DNA of 64,000 nt, from contig NZ_JAJFEQ010000003.1 of the NCBI RefSeq assembly GCF_020707265.1, positions 310,001-374,000 of the forward strand, in the 5' to 3' direction. Below the pieces are notes generated by a model. The model saw only the letters and a program-made list of their open reading frames with translations, was not told the DNA's origin and ran no database searches. This document shows, one piece after another, positions 47,050 through 55,556 of the stretch. A program made the translations under genes and the position numbers. The DNA is from Massilia sp. IC2-477. Lineage in GTDB: Bacteria > Pseudomonadota > Gammaproteobacteria > Burkholderiales > Burkholderiaceae_D. Each line of letters starts with the position of its first letter. Position 1 is the stretch's first letter.

Positions 47050-47215
47050 AAGACGAGCTTAAGTCAAAAGGCCGTTCCTCCAAACTTACGCAAAGCTATG
47101 CAGAGCAGGCTTTGCCGTTGGATTCCTGCTTCACCGGGGCCGGTTTCACCTTGTGCTCGCGCTCAAGGCCAGCGCCTTCCCCTCCACAAGCAGAGGCGGT
47201 GGAACTCACCGCCAT
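47050..47215 (-). ncRNA. candidate omega (reRNA) guide scaffold at the tnpB 3' end
   Basis: The last 100 bp of tnpB and about 50 bp beyond, read leftward, contain two clean stems, TCCAC/GTGGA (47183-47187 with 47199-47203) and CCTTG/CAAGG (47149-47153 with 47164-47168). TnpB guide RNAs are known to overlap the gene's 3' end and run into the flanking DNA. The boundaries are guesses. Confidence 0.4.
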
Positions 47216-48295
47216 GTTCTCCAGGTTGATGGCCGCATTGATGTCGCGGTCGTGTTGCGTCTTGCAACCCGGGCAGGTCCATTGCCTTGTTCCCAGATCG
47301 AGCGCTTCGTGCTTGTAGCCGCAGCAAGAGCACAGGCGACTGCTTGCGAACCATCGGTCGGCAACGACCACCTGCCCACCACGCCATGCCGACTTGTACT
47401 CGAGCTGGCGACGCAGTTCGTAAAAACCCATGTCGGCGCTGGCGCGCGCCAGGCGGGAATTGGCCATCATGCCTTTCACGTTGAGATCTTCGATGCCGAT
47501 CGTGTGAAAGCAGCGCGCGATACTGGTGCTGAGTTGATGCAGGCTGTCACGGCGGATGTTGGCGATCCGCTCATGTAAGCGTGCCAGTTTCATCCTGGCC
47601 TTGGCACGGTTGCGTGAACCTTTCACCTTGCGCGACAGATTGCGCGACAGGCGCCGCACACGATCCAGCAGGCTGCGAAGCGCCTTTGGCCCCGTGACCT
47701 TCTCTCCCGTCGACAAGGTGGCCAGCGCCGTGATGCCGAGATCCACGCCGACCGCGCCATGGTTTTCGGCTGGCGGTGGGCAATGTTCAAGCGTGTCCAC
47801 GGTAATGCTGGCATACCAGTGGCCGGCAACACGCGAAATCGATGCCGATACGATGCGGCCGGCAAAGCGCAGGGCCTCGCACATCCGGACCCAGCCGAGC
47901 TTGGGGACGCGGATGCGCTTGTCTTGCATGCGATACTGATCGTTGGACAGGCTGAACCGGTTGTCCCGTCCTTTCCTGCGAAATGCTGGAAAGCCGGCAC
48001 GCCTGGCAAAGAAGTTCTCGAAAGCGCGCCCGAGCTGCATGATCGCCATCTGCGGCGCGTTCTTCGTTACCTCCAGCATCCATGGAAACTGCTCGCGTTT
48101 GATGGCATTGAGCTGGCGCCGCAAGGCGGCCTCACTGGGCTTTGGCAGCGCTGGATCGGACTTGCAGGCCGCATACTGCTTCGTCCATGCGTCTAGCGCC
48201 CAGTTGTAGGCGAAACGGGCAACCCCGGCCGCGCGCGAGAAGTATGTCGCTTGCACATTGTTCGGATCGAGCCGGATGCGGTGCGCTACGAGCAT
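47096..48295 (-). CDS. tnpB: TnpB RNA-guided nuclease of IS607-type element
   Basis: 399 residues. An N-terminal helix-turn-helix/WED-like region (about 1-170) is followed by a split RuvC domain with the full catalytic triad Asp185 (GVDLGI), Glu269 (GIEDLNVKG) and Asp351 (HDRDINAA), and a zinc ribbon with Cys322, Cys325, Cys341 and Cys344. TnpB proteins cut DNA guided by omega RNA and help retain the element. No truncation or missing key residue is visible. Its ATG overlaps the 3' end of the damaged recombinase gene by 10 bp. Confidence 0.93.
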   Translation of the reverse strand: MLVAHRIRLDPNNVQATYFSRAAGVARFAYNWALDAWTKQYAACKSDPALPKPSEAALRRQLNAIKREQFPWMLEVTKNAPQMAIMQLGRAFENFFARRAGFPAFRRKGRDNRFSLSNDQYRMQDKRIRVPKLGWVRMCEALRFAGRIVSASISRVAGHWYASITVDTLEHCPPPAENHGAVGVDLGITALATLSTGEKVTGPKALRSLLDRVRRLSRNLSRKVKGSRNRAKARMKLARLHERIANIRRDSLHQLSTSIARCFHTIGIEDLNVKGMMANSRLARASADMGFYELRRQLEYKSAWRGGQVVVADRWFASSRLCSCCGYKHEALDLGTRQWTCPGCKTQHDRDINAAINLENMAVSSTASACGGEGAGLEREHKVKPAPVKQESNGKACSA

Positions 48296-48913
48296 TGCGC
48301 CTCCTGTACCACTTGCCGCACTCCCTCGATCATCTTGCGGTTCTTGTGGCTGCCGCTGCCATACAGCCTGGCTGAAAAGACAGTAACGATTTCCAGGAGA
48401 TCACTGGCCAGGTCTTCTTCGAATGTCCTGTCATGATCCTGATTGATGATGATGACCTCGACTCCTTTTGCCTGACAGACGGCAAACACCAGTTCGGCTC
48501 CGAAGCGCAGCAGTTGGTCCTGATGGGTGATGACGAGCCGGCCGAGCTCGCCCGCTACGATCTGGTCGAGCAGCTTTCTCAAGCCCTTCTTGTGACAGTT
48601 CATCCCCGAGCCGAGATCGGCGATGAGCTCATGGCGCCATCCATGCGCATCGCAGTACAGTTCGAGTATCCGGATCTGCCGCTGCAGGTCTTCCTTCTGG
48701 TCATAACCTGAAACACGGGCATATGCGACAGTCCTGCCTTGTGCTGCTGCGCCAGGCTGGAACTGCCGGCATAGCGCGGCGAGATCGTAGCGCCGCTGTC
48801 CGCCGTCAGTCCTGCTCGGTCGTAGCCGGCCCCCGGGCCTCCCAGCGCCGTAATGTGCTGGTCGAGACGCCCAGGGCAGCGGCGGCGGTACCGATTGGAA
48901 CCAGTTTGTCCAT
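48286..48913 (-). pseudogene. tnpA: IS607 serine recombinase, frameshifted
   Basis: The N-terminus starts at the ATG 48911-48913 and encodes a MerR-like helix-turn-helix (IGTAAAALGVSTSTLRRWEARG), but at a run of five C (48830-48834 on the plus strand) the frame shifts and stops 7 residues later. The following frame carries GRLRPSRTDGGQRRYD and the recombinase domain, so one extra base separates the DNA-binding and catalytic parts. The catalytic Ser (YARVSGYDQ) remains. The motif usually DRLxRF reads DQLLRF, losing the first of two active-site arginines. Sequencing error or programmed frameshift are alternatives for the indel only. Confidence 0.85.
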
Positions 48914-48970
48914 GCACCATGAGACCGTGCAGGTTTAGATAAGTTTCTAATCAACTGCTTGAAACCCTGA

Positions 48971-48994
48971 CGGGCTAATGCCGCTCAGTTAAGC
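48971..48994 (+). repeat. direct repeat CGGGCTAATGCC..TCAGTTA, copy 2
   Basis: CGGGCTAATGCCGCTCAGTTAAGC, matching 46204-46227 in 20 of its first 21 aligned positions or nearly so, lies about 60 bp upstream of the disrupted tnpA and just before the 49.0-kb REPIN. Confidence 0.55.
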
Positions 48995-49011
48995 GATATT
49001 CGGGCGCTCTT

Positions 49012-49141
49012 GTAGGGTGGGCAGGGGAATGTAGTCCAGTGGACTACATTCCCGCCCACGCGGTGACCGTACTCCGTAGACCCAATAAACAGGCTGGGAA
49101 ACGTCGTTTGACCGCGTGGGCGGACAAGCCGCCCACCCTAC
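49012..49141. repeat. REPIN, GTAGGGTGGGCGG family (long copy)
   Basis: The left REP carries an inserted palindrome (GTAGTCCAGTGGACTAC) between its arms. The right REP is complete (TGACCGCGTGGGCGG..CCGCCCACCCTAC). It lies in the 230-bp gap between the IS607 element and the leftward cphA. Confidence 0.8.
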
Positions 49142-49184
49142 GAGCCCCTGACGAGTCCTGTTGGATTGCCGCTGACGAGGGCGC

Positions 49185-51776
49185 TCAGATCGCTTCCGCC
49201 TCGATCCGGCGCGCCAGTTCCGGCTTGTCCGGACGAATAGCATCGGTCAGCTCTGACAGGGTGCTGCCGCAACCGAACACCAGCACGTCGCCCGGCTTGC
49301 ACAGCGACAGGCCGTGGCGGATCGCCTCGCGCGAGTCGAGCACGACGCTCAGCGAATCGTCGGCCAGCCGTCCCAGGCGGGCGCCACGCACCAGCAGCGA
49401 AGCGGTTTCACCACTTGCCCTGCCGCGGTTCTCGGTCTCGAACACGACCAGGTCGTCGAAACCGGCGGCGCAGGTGCGGCCGATGTCGATCAGGTCGGCG
49501 TCGCGGCGGTCGCCCGGCGCCGCCACCACACCGACCAGGCGGCCGGCGCTCATCGCGCGCGCGCTCTCGGCCAGCGCGGCGTAGGCCGCACAGTTGTGGG
49601 CGTAGTCGACGATCACGGCAACGCCGTCGACGTCGAACAGGTTCGAGCGGATCGGATTGTGCTTGGCATCAGAGACGAAGCTGCGCAGGCCATCGGCGAT
49701 TTCTTCGTTGCCGAAGCCGTGCGCGGTGAGGGCGCCCGCCGCGGCCAGCGCGTTGGCGATGTTGAAGCGCGCCGCGCCGCCCAGCGAGACCGGCATATCG
49801 CGCGCATCGAGCAGCGCTTCGTGGCGCGCGCCGTTGGCCAGCACCAGGGTGTGGTCCTGCAGGTAGACGGCGCGCCCGCCGTTCTCCAGGTGGCGCAGCA
49901 GTACCGGATTGTCGGCGTCGAGCGAGAAGTAGATGATCTCCACGCCGTCGCGCAGGGATTCGGCCATCGCCACGCAGTAGTCGTCCTCGGCGTTGAGCAC
50001 CACCGCGCGCGAGGCGCGCCCGGCGACCACCGCCTTGACCTTGGCCAGGTCGTCGAGGGTCTCGACGCCGTCCAGGCCGAGGTGGTCGCTGGAGACGTTC
50101 AGCACCACCGACACGTCCACGTGGTCATACGCCAGGCCGCGCTTAAGGATGCCGCCGCGCGCCGTTTCCAGTACGGCGAAATCGACTTCCGGGCTTGAGA
50201 GGATGCTGCGCGCCGAGTGGTAGCCGGTGCAGTCGCCCTTCACGGTCGGCACGCCGTCCACGTACACGCCCTCGGTGGTGGTGACGCCGGTGCGCAGGCC
50301 CGCCATGCGGGTGGCGTGGGCGATCAGCAGCGAGGTCGTGGTCTTGCCGTTGGTGCCGGTGATGGCGACCGTCGGGATGCGCCCGTTGCAGTCGCCGAAC
50401 AGGGCGTCGACGATGGCGGCGCCGGCGTCGCGCGGGGTGCCGCGGCTCGGGTACTGGTGCATGCGGATACCGGGTGCCGCGTTGACCTCGATGATGCCGC
50501 CGCGCTGGCCGCGCAGGGGCTTGGAGATGTCCTGGCATACGATGTCGATGCCGGCGATGTCCAGGCCGATGGTGCGCGCGGCGCGGATGCAGATGTCGCG
50601 GGTTTCTTCCGGCAGCAGGTCGGTCACGTCCTCGGCGGTGCCGCCGGTGGACAGGTTGGCGTTGCCGCGCAGGTCGGCCGTGACCCCGTGTTCCAGCACG
50701 GTGTCGAAGCCGTAGCCCTGCTTGGCCAGGGTCTCCTCGGCCAGCGCATCCATCGGGATCTTGGTCAGGATGTTGGTGTGGCCTTCGCCGCGCGCCGGGT
50801 TGCGGTTCTCGATCTCGACCAGTTCGCGGATGGTGGAGCGGCCGTCGCCCGTCACGCAGGGCGGACGGCGCCAGGAGGCGGCGGCCACCTTGCGCCCGGT
50901 GACCAGCACGCGGTAGTCGCGCCCCACCAGGTGTTCTTCGACGATGATCTTGCGGCCGTACTTGCGCGCATGCGCAAAGGCGCGCGCCACTTCCTCAGGC
51001 GTGGCGCAGTTGGTGGTGACGCCCTTGCCCTGGTTGCCGTCGAGCGGCTTGATGGTGGCGGCGCCGTTCAGGCGGCGCGCAGCGCGCAGGGCTTCTTCCT
51101 CGGTGCGGACGGTGGAGCCGGCCGGCACCGGCACGCCGGCGCCTTCCAGCAGGGCCTTGGTGAGCTGTTTGTCGCTGGCGATGCCGACGGCGATCGAATT
51201 GGTGGCGCCGGTGATGGTCGCCTGCAGCCGCTTCTGGCGGCTGCCCCAGCCGAGCTGGAACAGGTTGGCTTCATCGGTGAGACGCAGCGCCGGGATGCCG
51301 CGGCGCAGGGCTGCCTGCACCACGGCGTTGGTGCTGGTGCCGATCGCGTAGTCCTCGGCAGTCTCGCGCAGTTCTTGCAGGGCCGCCGCGAGGTCGAAGG
51401 CGCGGTCTTCGGCCAGCGCCTGGACCAGGTCGAGCGCAACGCGCAGGGCGCTGCTGGCGACCTGCTCGATGGCGTAGCCGCACACGATGCGGCGCGCGCG
51501 CGGCGCACCCGGCACCGCCAGGGTCGCCTTGACGTCGCCTCCAGGGGCTCCGGCCAGGCGCTGCAGTTCCATCACGACCGGCTCGACTGCCTCGACCAGC
51601 AGGGCGTCGTCAGCCAGGCGCACGGCGGCGTCGGGCGGCAGCTCGGGCAGCAGGGCGAACAGGCGGGCGGCGAACCCGGCCGCCTTGGCGCCGGTGTCGT
51701 CGATGACTGCCATCAGGCAGGGGCTGCCGGCATACAGATTGGGGCCGCGCAGCAGACGTTTTTCCTTGATCTTCAT
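49185..51776 (-). CDS. cphA: cyanophycin synthetase, second paralogue
   Basis: 863 residues with the same three-part layout as the first paralogue: N domain, ATP-grasp (IKPLDGNQGKGVT, EVNAAPGIRMHQYP) and Mur-like domain with GTNGKTTTS (Lys478) and DYAHNCAAY. The ATG overlaps the stop of cyanophycinase (ATGA), so it is the last gene of the operon iaaA-type peptidase, cphB, cphA. Genes for synthesis and breakdown in one transcript suggest turnover of the polymer as a nitrogen/carbon store. The downstream end is a REPIN; no T-run terminator is seen. Confidence 0.93.
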   Translation of the reverse strand: MKIKEKRLLRGPNLYAGSPCLMAVIDDTGAKAAGFAARLFALLPELPPDAAVRLADDALLVEAVEPVVMELQRLAGAPGGDVKATLAVPGAPRARRIVCGYAIEQVASSALRVALDLVQALAEDRAFDLAAALQELRETAEDYAIGTSTNAVVQAALRRGIPALRLTDEANLFQLGWGSRQKRLQATITGATNSIAVGIASDKQLTKALLEGAGVPVPAGSTVRTEEEALRAARRLNGAATIKPLDGNQGKGVTTNCATPEEVARAFAHARKYGRKIIVEEHLVGRDYRVLVTGRKVAAASWRRPPCVTGDGRSTIRELVEIENRNPARGEGHTNILTKIPMDALAEETLAKQGYGFDTVLEHGVTADLRGNANLSTGGTAEDVTDLLPEETRDICIRAARTIGLDIAGIDIVCQDISKPLRGQRGGIIEVNAAPGIRMHQYPSRGTPRDAGAAIVDALFGDCNGRIPTVAITGTNGKTTTSLLIAHATRMAGLRTGVTTTEGVYVDGVPTVKGDCTGYHSARSILSSPEVDFAVLETARGGILKRGLAYDHVDVSVVLNVSSDHLGLDGVETLDDLAKVKAVVAGRASRAVVLNAEDDYCVAMAESLRDGVEIIYFSLDADNPVLLRHLENGGRAVYLQDHTLVLANGARHEALLDARDMPVSLGGAARFNIANALAAAGALTAHGFGNEEIADGLRSFVSDAKHNPIRSNLFDVDGVAVIVDYAHNCAAYAALAESARAMSAGRLVGVVAAPGDRRDADLIDIGRTCAAGFDDLVVFETENRGRASGETASLLVRGARLGRLADDSLSVVLDSREAIRHGLSLCKPGDVLVFGCGSTLSELTDAIRPDKPELARRIEAEAI

Positions 51777-52648
51777 GAAAGCGGGTTCCGTTTCGTTACA
51801 TTTTCCAAAAAATCGAGCAGCGGCAGCGGCAGGCTCTTGGCCGGGTCGCTGCCGGCAGCGGGCAGGCGGTAGCTGGAGCCGGCTGGAAGCAGGTGCAGGC
51901 GCACGTCGATCAGTTCCGGCGTGTCGCGGTCCTTGATGTCCGCCACATTGGTGATCATGGTGCGGCCGTCGACAATCGTGACCGCGCCCTGGCCGAGCAC
52001 TTCGATGCCCTCGCCGATGTCGATCACCAGGGCCGTGTCCTCATCGATGCCGATGCCCTGCAGGTAGGGATTCTGGGCCACCACGCTGAGCAGGCGCGAG
52101 AGCCGCTGGCGTTCCGAGAAGTGCTGGTCGACCACCACGCGGTGCAGGAAGCCGAGCCCTGCGCCGAGGCTGACCGAGCCTTTCTCCGGCAGGATCTCGG
52201 CGCGGCCCTGGGCCAGCATGTGGCCCGACATGGCGGAGGCGCCGGCGCTGGTGCCGCCGATGGTGGCGCCGCGCACCTTCAGCGCGACATGCATCGCGGC
52301 GTCGAGTGCGCTGCCGCCGATCAGGGCCAGCAGGCGCTTCTGGTCGCCGCCGGTCATGAAGATGCCGGTCGCCTCGTCTACCTGGCGCACGAAGTCCTCG
52401 CTGTTGGCGTCCTGCCGGCTGGTCACCTCGAGGTGGCTGCGGCGCTCCACGCCGAGCGAGCCAAAGGCTTCGTCATAGATGCTCCACATCTCGTCGGCAA
52501 TCGTGCTGGCCGCCGTGATCACGACGATGTTGGCATCGGCGCCGCCGGACAGTTCGACAAAGCGCTTCAGGATTTCCATTTCACGCTTGCGGTCTTCGTG
52601 GCCGCCGATGATCACCAGGTGGCCGTTCTTGTGTTGTCGTTCGCTCAT
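51773..52648 (-). CDS. cphB: cyanophycinase
   Basis: 291 residues, peptidase family S51. The nucleophile Ser134 is in GGTSAGASAMSG, close to the position of Ser132 in the Synechocystis enzyme, and FMTGGDQKRL and GIGIDEDTALVI are characteristic. It cleaves cyanophycin into beta-Asp-Arg dipeptides. It lacks a signal peptide, so it acts inside the cell. Both ends overlap neighbours by 4 bp (ATGA). Confidence 0.94.
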   Translation of the reverse strand: MSERQHKNGHLVIIGGHEDRKREMEILKRFVELSGGADANIVVITAASTIADEMWSIYDEAFGSLGVERRSHLEVTSRQDANSEDFVRQVDEATGIFMTGGDQKRLLALIGGSALDAAMHVALKVRGATIGGTSAGASAMSGHMLAQGRAEILPEKGSVSLGAGLGFLHRVVVDQHFSERQRLSRLLSVVAQNPYLQGIGIDEDTALVIDIGEGIEVLGQGAVTIVDGRTMITNVADIKDRDTPELIDVRLHLLPAGSSYRLPAAGSDPAKSLPLPLLDFLENVTKRNPLS

Positions 52649-53556
52649 CGTTGGGTCATTTTCGTGTAGGGCATGCCCTGATTGTCATAAGCGCAGGCCT
52701 CGGTCCGTGTCACGCCGATCAGTCCAATCGCAACCTCCTTCGGGAACAGGTCGACGCCGCGCTTGAGGGCTTCATCGAGCGCCATGCCGTGCTCGATCCA
52801 GCCGTAGACGGTGCGCGCCAGCAGGTGGCGCACGATGTGTTCTCCGATCCCGGTGGCGGCGATCGCGCCCAGCGAGCCAGCATAGAAGCCGCTGCCGATG
52901 ATCGGGCTGTCGCCCACGCGTCCCAGCAGGCAAGGCGCCGAGCCGCCGGTCGAGCAGGCCACGGCGAAGTGGCCGCTTGGGTCGCGCACGACGGCGCCGA
53001 CGGTGTCGCAGGCGCTCGACTTCGGCAACTGCAGCGGCGTCTTGTAGTTCCAGAAGCGGTCGAACAGGCGGTTGTCGATGCCGGGCATGGCCGGCACCGC
53101 GCCGGCCAGTTCCTTCATGATCTGTCGATGCTCGGCGCGCTGGTGTTCCGAGATAGGGGCGCCGCCCGGCATGCCGAGCGAACGGGCCAGGCGCTGTGCG
53201 CCTTCGGCCACCAGCATGACGTGCGGGGTGTCGGCGATCGCGCGCGCCAGCTTGACCGGATTCTTCACGTCGCGCACCGCGGCCACGGTGCCAAGGCGCC
53301 CGCGGGTATCCATGATCGAGGCGTCCATTTCGATGGTCTCGCCATCCAGGCCCAGCGCCGAACCGCTGCCGGCATTGAAGCGGCCGTCGTCCTCGAGGGT
53401 GGTGACGGCGATGATGGCGGCGTCGAGGGCGTCGCCGTTGGCTTCGAGCTGCGCCAGGGCGCGGCGCGCGGCCAGCACGCAGCCGTCTTCGTTTTCCTTC
53501 GGTGCGCCCGCACCGCCGTGCACGACGACGGCGCCGGCCTGTTGCATGTTGCTCAT
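52645..53556 (-). CDS. iaaA: isoaspartyl peptidase / plant-type L-asparaginase
   Basis: 303 residues from the ATG at 53554-53556, with AAGGATC upstream. Ntn-hydrolase fold: VVHGGAGAP near the N-terminus and the autoprocessing site Asp184-Thr185 in CDTVGAVVRD, where Thr185 becomes the catalytic N-terminus; GDSPIIGSGFYA follows. It hydrolyses isoaspartyl dipeptides, here most likely the beta-Asp-Arg released by cyanophycinase, to Asp and Arg. It is the first gene of the operon with cphB and cphA, completing the degradation route. Confidence 0.92.
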   Translation of the reverse strand: MSNMQQAGAVVVHGGAGAPKENEDGCVLAARRALAQLEANGDALDAAIIAVTTLEDDGRFNAGSGSALGLDGETIEMDASIMDTRGRLGTVAAVRDVKNPVKLARAIADTPHVMLVAEGAQRLARSLGMPGGAPISEHQRAEHRQIMKELAGAVPAMPGIDNRLFDRFWNYKTPLQLPKSSACDTVGAVVRDPSGHFAVACSTGGSAPCLLGRVGDSPIIGSGFYAGSLGAIAATGIGEHIVRHLLARTVYGWIEHGMALDEALKRGVDLFPKEVAIGLIGVTRTEACAYDNQGMPYTKMTQR

Positions 53557-53675
53557 GTGATCCTTGTGGTATGTCTGGGTCAGCGTGTTTGTTGTCACGC
53601 AGTCAAGACGCCATTATCCGTGCCGGCGCGCGTGCACCATATCGGTACCGTTGCCGTGCTTGTGTAAGAGCTTGC

Positions 53676-54158
53676 TTACAGGAGACGGGATGGGGCCGCA
53701 TACAGCAGCGACGCGCCGCGCAGCGCGCGCCGCAGGGCGCGGACGAGCTCGAGGCGTGCGGAGGGTGTCAGAAAACGTCCAGTCTCGACGCGCACGCCGC
53801 GCGCCTCGATCACCACCAGGGTGCGCATGCCGGTATCGGGCAGGCTGACGCGGGCGTGGCTCGGGTCGAGCCGCACCGCGACGCGGCGCGCGCCGTCGGC
53901 ATGCTCCACCAGCAAACAGCCGTCTTCCAGCAGGATGCGCTCGTGGTCGAGCGCGTGGCGGCTGTAGTGGAGCAGGGCGGCGCCCACGGCCGTGGCCTCG
54001 ATCAGGGCAAAGGCCAGCACCATCCAGGCACCGCGCAATGTGAACACGATGGCAATGCCGAGCGTGGCGGCGCACAGCAGCGCATACACGAGCAGCGCCT
54101 GGCGCGGCGTGAGCGAGCAGTTGCGCTTCATGAGCCATTCGGCGGGCGTGGTGTCCAT
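53676..54158 (-). CDS. DUF2244 membrane protein
   Basis: 160 residues. The N-terminal EWLMKRNCSLTPRQ motif is the DUF2244 hallmark, followed by two hydrophobic helices (about 20-40 and 45-65) and a soluble beta-rich part. Function is unknown; members often sit near cytochrome oxidase genes, which is not the case here. Divergent from the Hsp70-like gene across 120 bp. Confidence 0.78.
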   Translation of the reverse strand: MDTTPAEWLMKRNCSLTPRQALLVYALLCAATLGIAIVFTLRGAWMVLAFALIEATAVGAALLHYSRHALDHERILLEDGCLLVEHADGARRVAVRLDPSHARVSLPDTGMRTLVVIEARGVRVETGRFLTPSARLELVRALRRALRGASLLYAAPSRLL

Positions 54159-54278
54159 GCTTCAGCTGTCAATACGGGTGTGTGCCAGTTTGCCACAAGC
54201 GGGAAAATCCCAACGCCCGGTGATTTCATGCCGCTTGTTATCTGTTACCATACCGCCCCTCCCAATGAAAAGGTTCTT

Positions 54279-55544
54279 ATGGCGCTCGCTTGCGGCGTTG
54301 ACTTCGGTACGTCCAATTCCACTGTCGGCTGGCTGTCCGGCGGCGATGCGCTCCCGGGCGCCGGCGCGCTGCTGTCCCTTGAAGACGGCAAGGCGACCCT
54401 GCCTTCGGTCGTGTTCTTCAATGCCGACGATGACCAGGTGAGCTACGGCCGCGCCGCGCTGGCCGACTACCTGGAAGGCTACGAAGGCCGCCTGATGCGC
54501 TCCCTGAAAAGCCTGCTCGGCACCAGCCTGATCGACGGCCAGACCGAAGTGGCCGGCCGCGCGCTGCCCTTCAAGGCCCTGCTGGGCCAGTTCATCGGCG
54601 AAGTCAAGCGCCGCGCCCAGCAGCAGGCCGGGCGCGAGTTTTCCAGCGCCGTGTTCGGCCGCCCGGTGTATTTCATCGACGACGACGCGCAAGCCGACCG
54701 CCGCGCCCAGGACACGCTGGAAGAAGTGGCGCGCTCCGTCGGCTTTCGCGAGATCGCTTTCCAGTACGAACCGATCGCCGCCGCTTTCGACTACGAATCG
54801 CGGATCGAGCGCGAAGAGCTGGTCCTGATCGCCGACATCGGCGGCGGTACCTCGGACTTCTCGCTGGTGCGCCTGGGGCCGCAGCGCGCCGGCCGCGCCG
54901 AGCGGCGCGACGACATCCTTGCCAACGGCGGCGTGCACATCGGCGGCACCGACTTCGACAAATACCTGAGCCTGGCCAGCGTGATGCCGCTGCTCGGCTA
55001 CGGCAGCACGCTGCTGTCGGGCGCCTCGATCCCGTCGAGCTACTACTTCAACCTGGCCACCTGGCACACGATCAACCAGGCGTATACCCGCAAGAGCATC
55101 GCCCAGCTGGCCGACCTGGTGCGCGACGCGGCCGAACCGGCGAAGCTGACGCGCCTGCAGAAGCTGATCGACGAGCGCGCCGGCCACTGGCTGGCGATTC
55201 AGGTGGAGGCGGCCAAGATCGGCCTTTCCGCAAGTCCGGCGGTCGAGATGGACCTCGACCGCCTGGCGCCGCCCGAGACCCTGGTGGTCCCCCGTGAAAC
55301 CTTCGAGGCCGCCATCGGTCAACTGGTAGACAGCGTCGGCGCCACCGTGCTGCGCCTGTTCTCAGAAGCCGGCGTCCAACCGGATGCGGTGGATACGGTA
55401 TTCTTTACCGGCGGCTCGAGCGGCGTGTCGCTGCTGCGCGAGCGCATCGCGGCGCTGCTGCCGCGCGCGCGCAAGGTCGAGGGCGACCTGTTCGGCAGCA
55501 TCGGCGCCGGCCTGGCGCTCGACGCGCTGCGCAAGTTTGGATAA
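54279..55544 (+). CDS. YegD-like short Hsp70-family protein
   Basis: 421 residues from the ATG at 54279 (AAAGG upstream). It consists essentially of the Hsp70/actin-like ATPase: phosphate-1 VDFGTSNSTV, phosphate-2 ADIGGGTSDFSL and adenosine motif FFTGGSSGVSL. The substrate-binding and lid domains of DnaK are absent. E. coli YegD has this architecture and an unproven role. A DEDDh exonuclease gene starts 12 bp after the stop, so the two are likely co-expressed. Confidence 0.88.
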   Translation: MALACGVDFGTSNSTVGWLSGGDALPGAGALLSLEDGKATLPSVVFFNADDDQVSYGRAALADYLEGYEGRLMRSLKSLLGTSLIDGQTEVAGRALPFKALLGQFIGEVKRRAQQQAGREFSSAVFGRPVYFIDDDAQADRRAQDTLEEVARSVGFREIAFQYEPIAAAFDYESRIEREELVLIADIGGGTSDFSLVRLGPQRAGRAERRDDILANGGVHIGGTDFDKYLSLASVMPLLGYGSTLLSGASIPSSYYFNLATWHTINQAYTRKSIAQLADLVRDAAEPAKLTRLQKLIDERAGHWLAIQVEAAKIGLSASPAVEMDLDRLAPPETLVVPRETFEAAIGQLVDSVGATVLRLFSEAGVQPDAVDTVFFTGGSSGVSLLRERIAALLPRARKVEGDLFGSIGAGLALDALRKFG

Positions 55545-55556
55545 CGAGGACCTACC

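Larger units (their letters stand above)
47096..48913 (-). mobile_element. IS607-type insertion sequence (minimal extent)
   Basis: A serine recombinase gene followed by an overlapping tnpB, in this order and on one strand, is the hallmark of IS607 elements. The exact ends are not visible because IS607 makes no target duplications and lacks long terminal inverted repeats; the element probably extends about 50-100 bp beyond each gene. It lies in the cyanophycin region between the barrel gene and a REPIN. Confidence 0.85.

Noticed and set aside
48600..48920. 106-codon minus-strand frame as an alternative tnpA start
   Set aside because: It is a third frame with no recombinase or helix-turn-helix motif; the HTH and catalytic parts are in the two other frames.
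53502..54278. Hsp70-like protein with a ~260-residue N-terminal extension
   Set aside because: This part is antisense to iaaA and the DUF2244 gene; the ATPase phosphate-1 motif begins right after the ATG at 54279.
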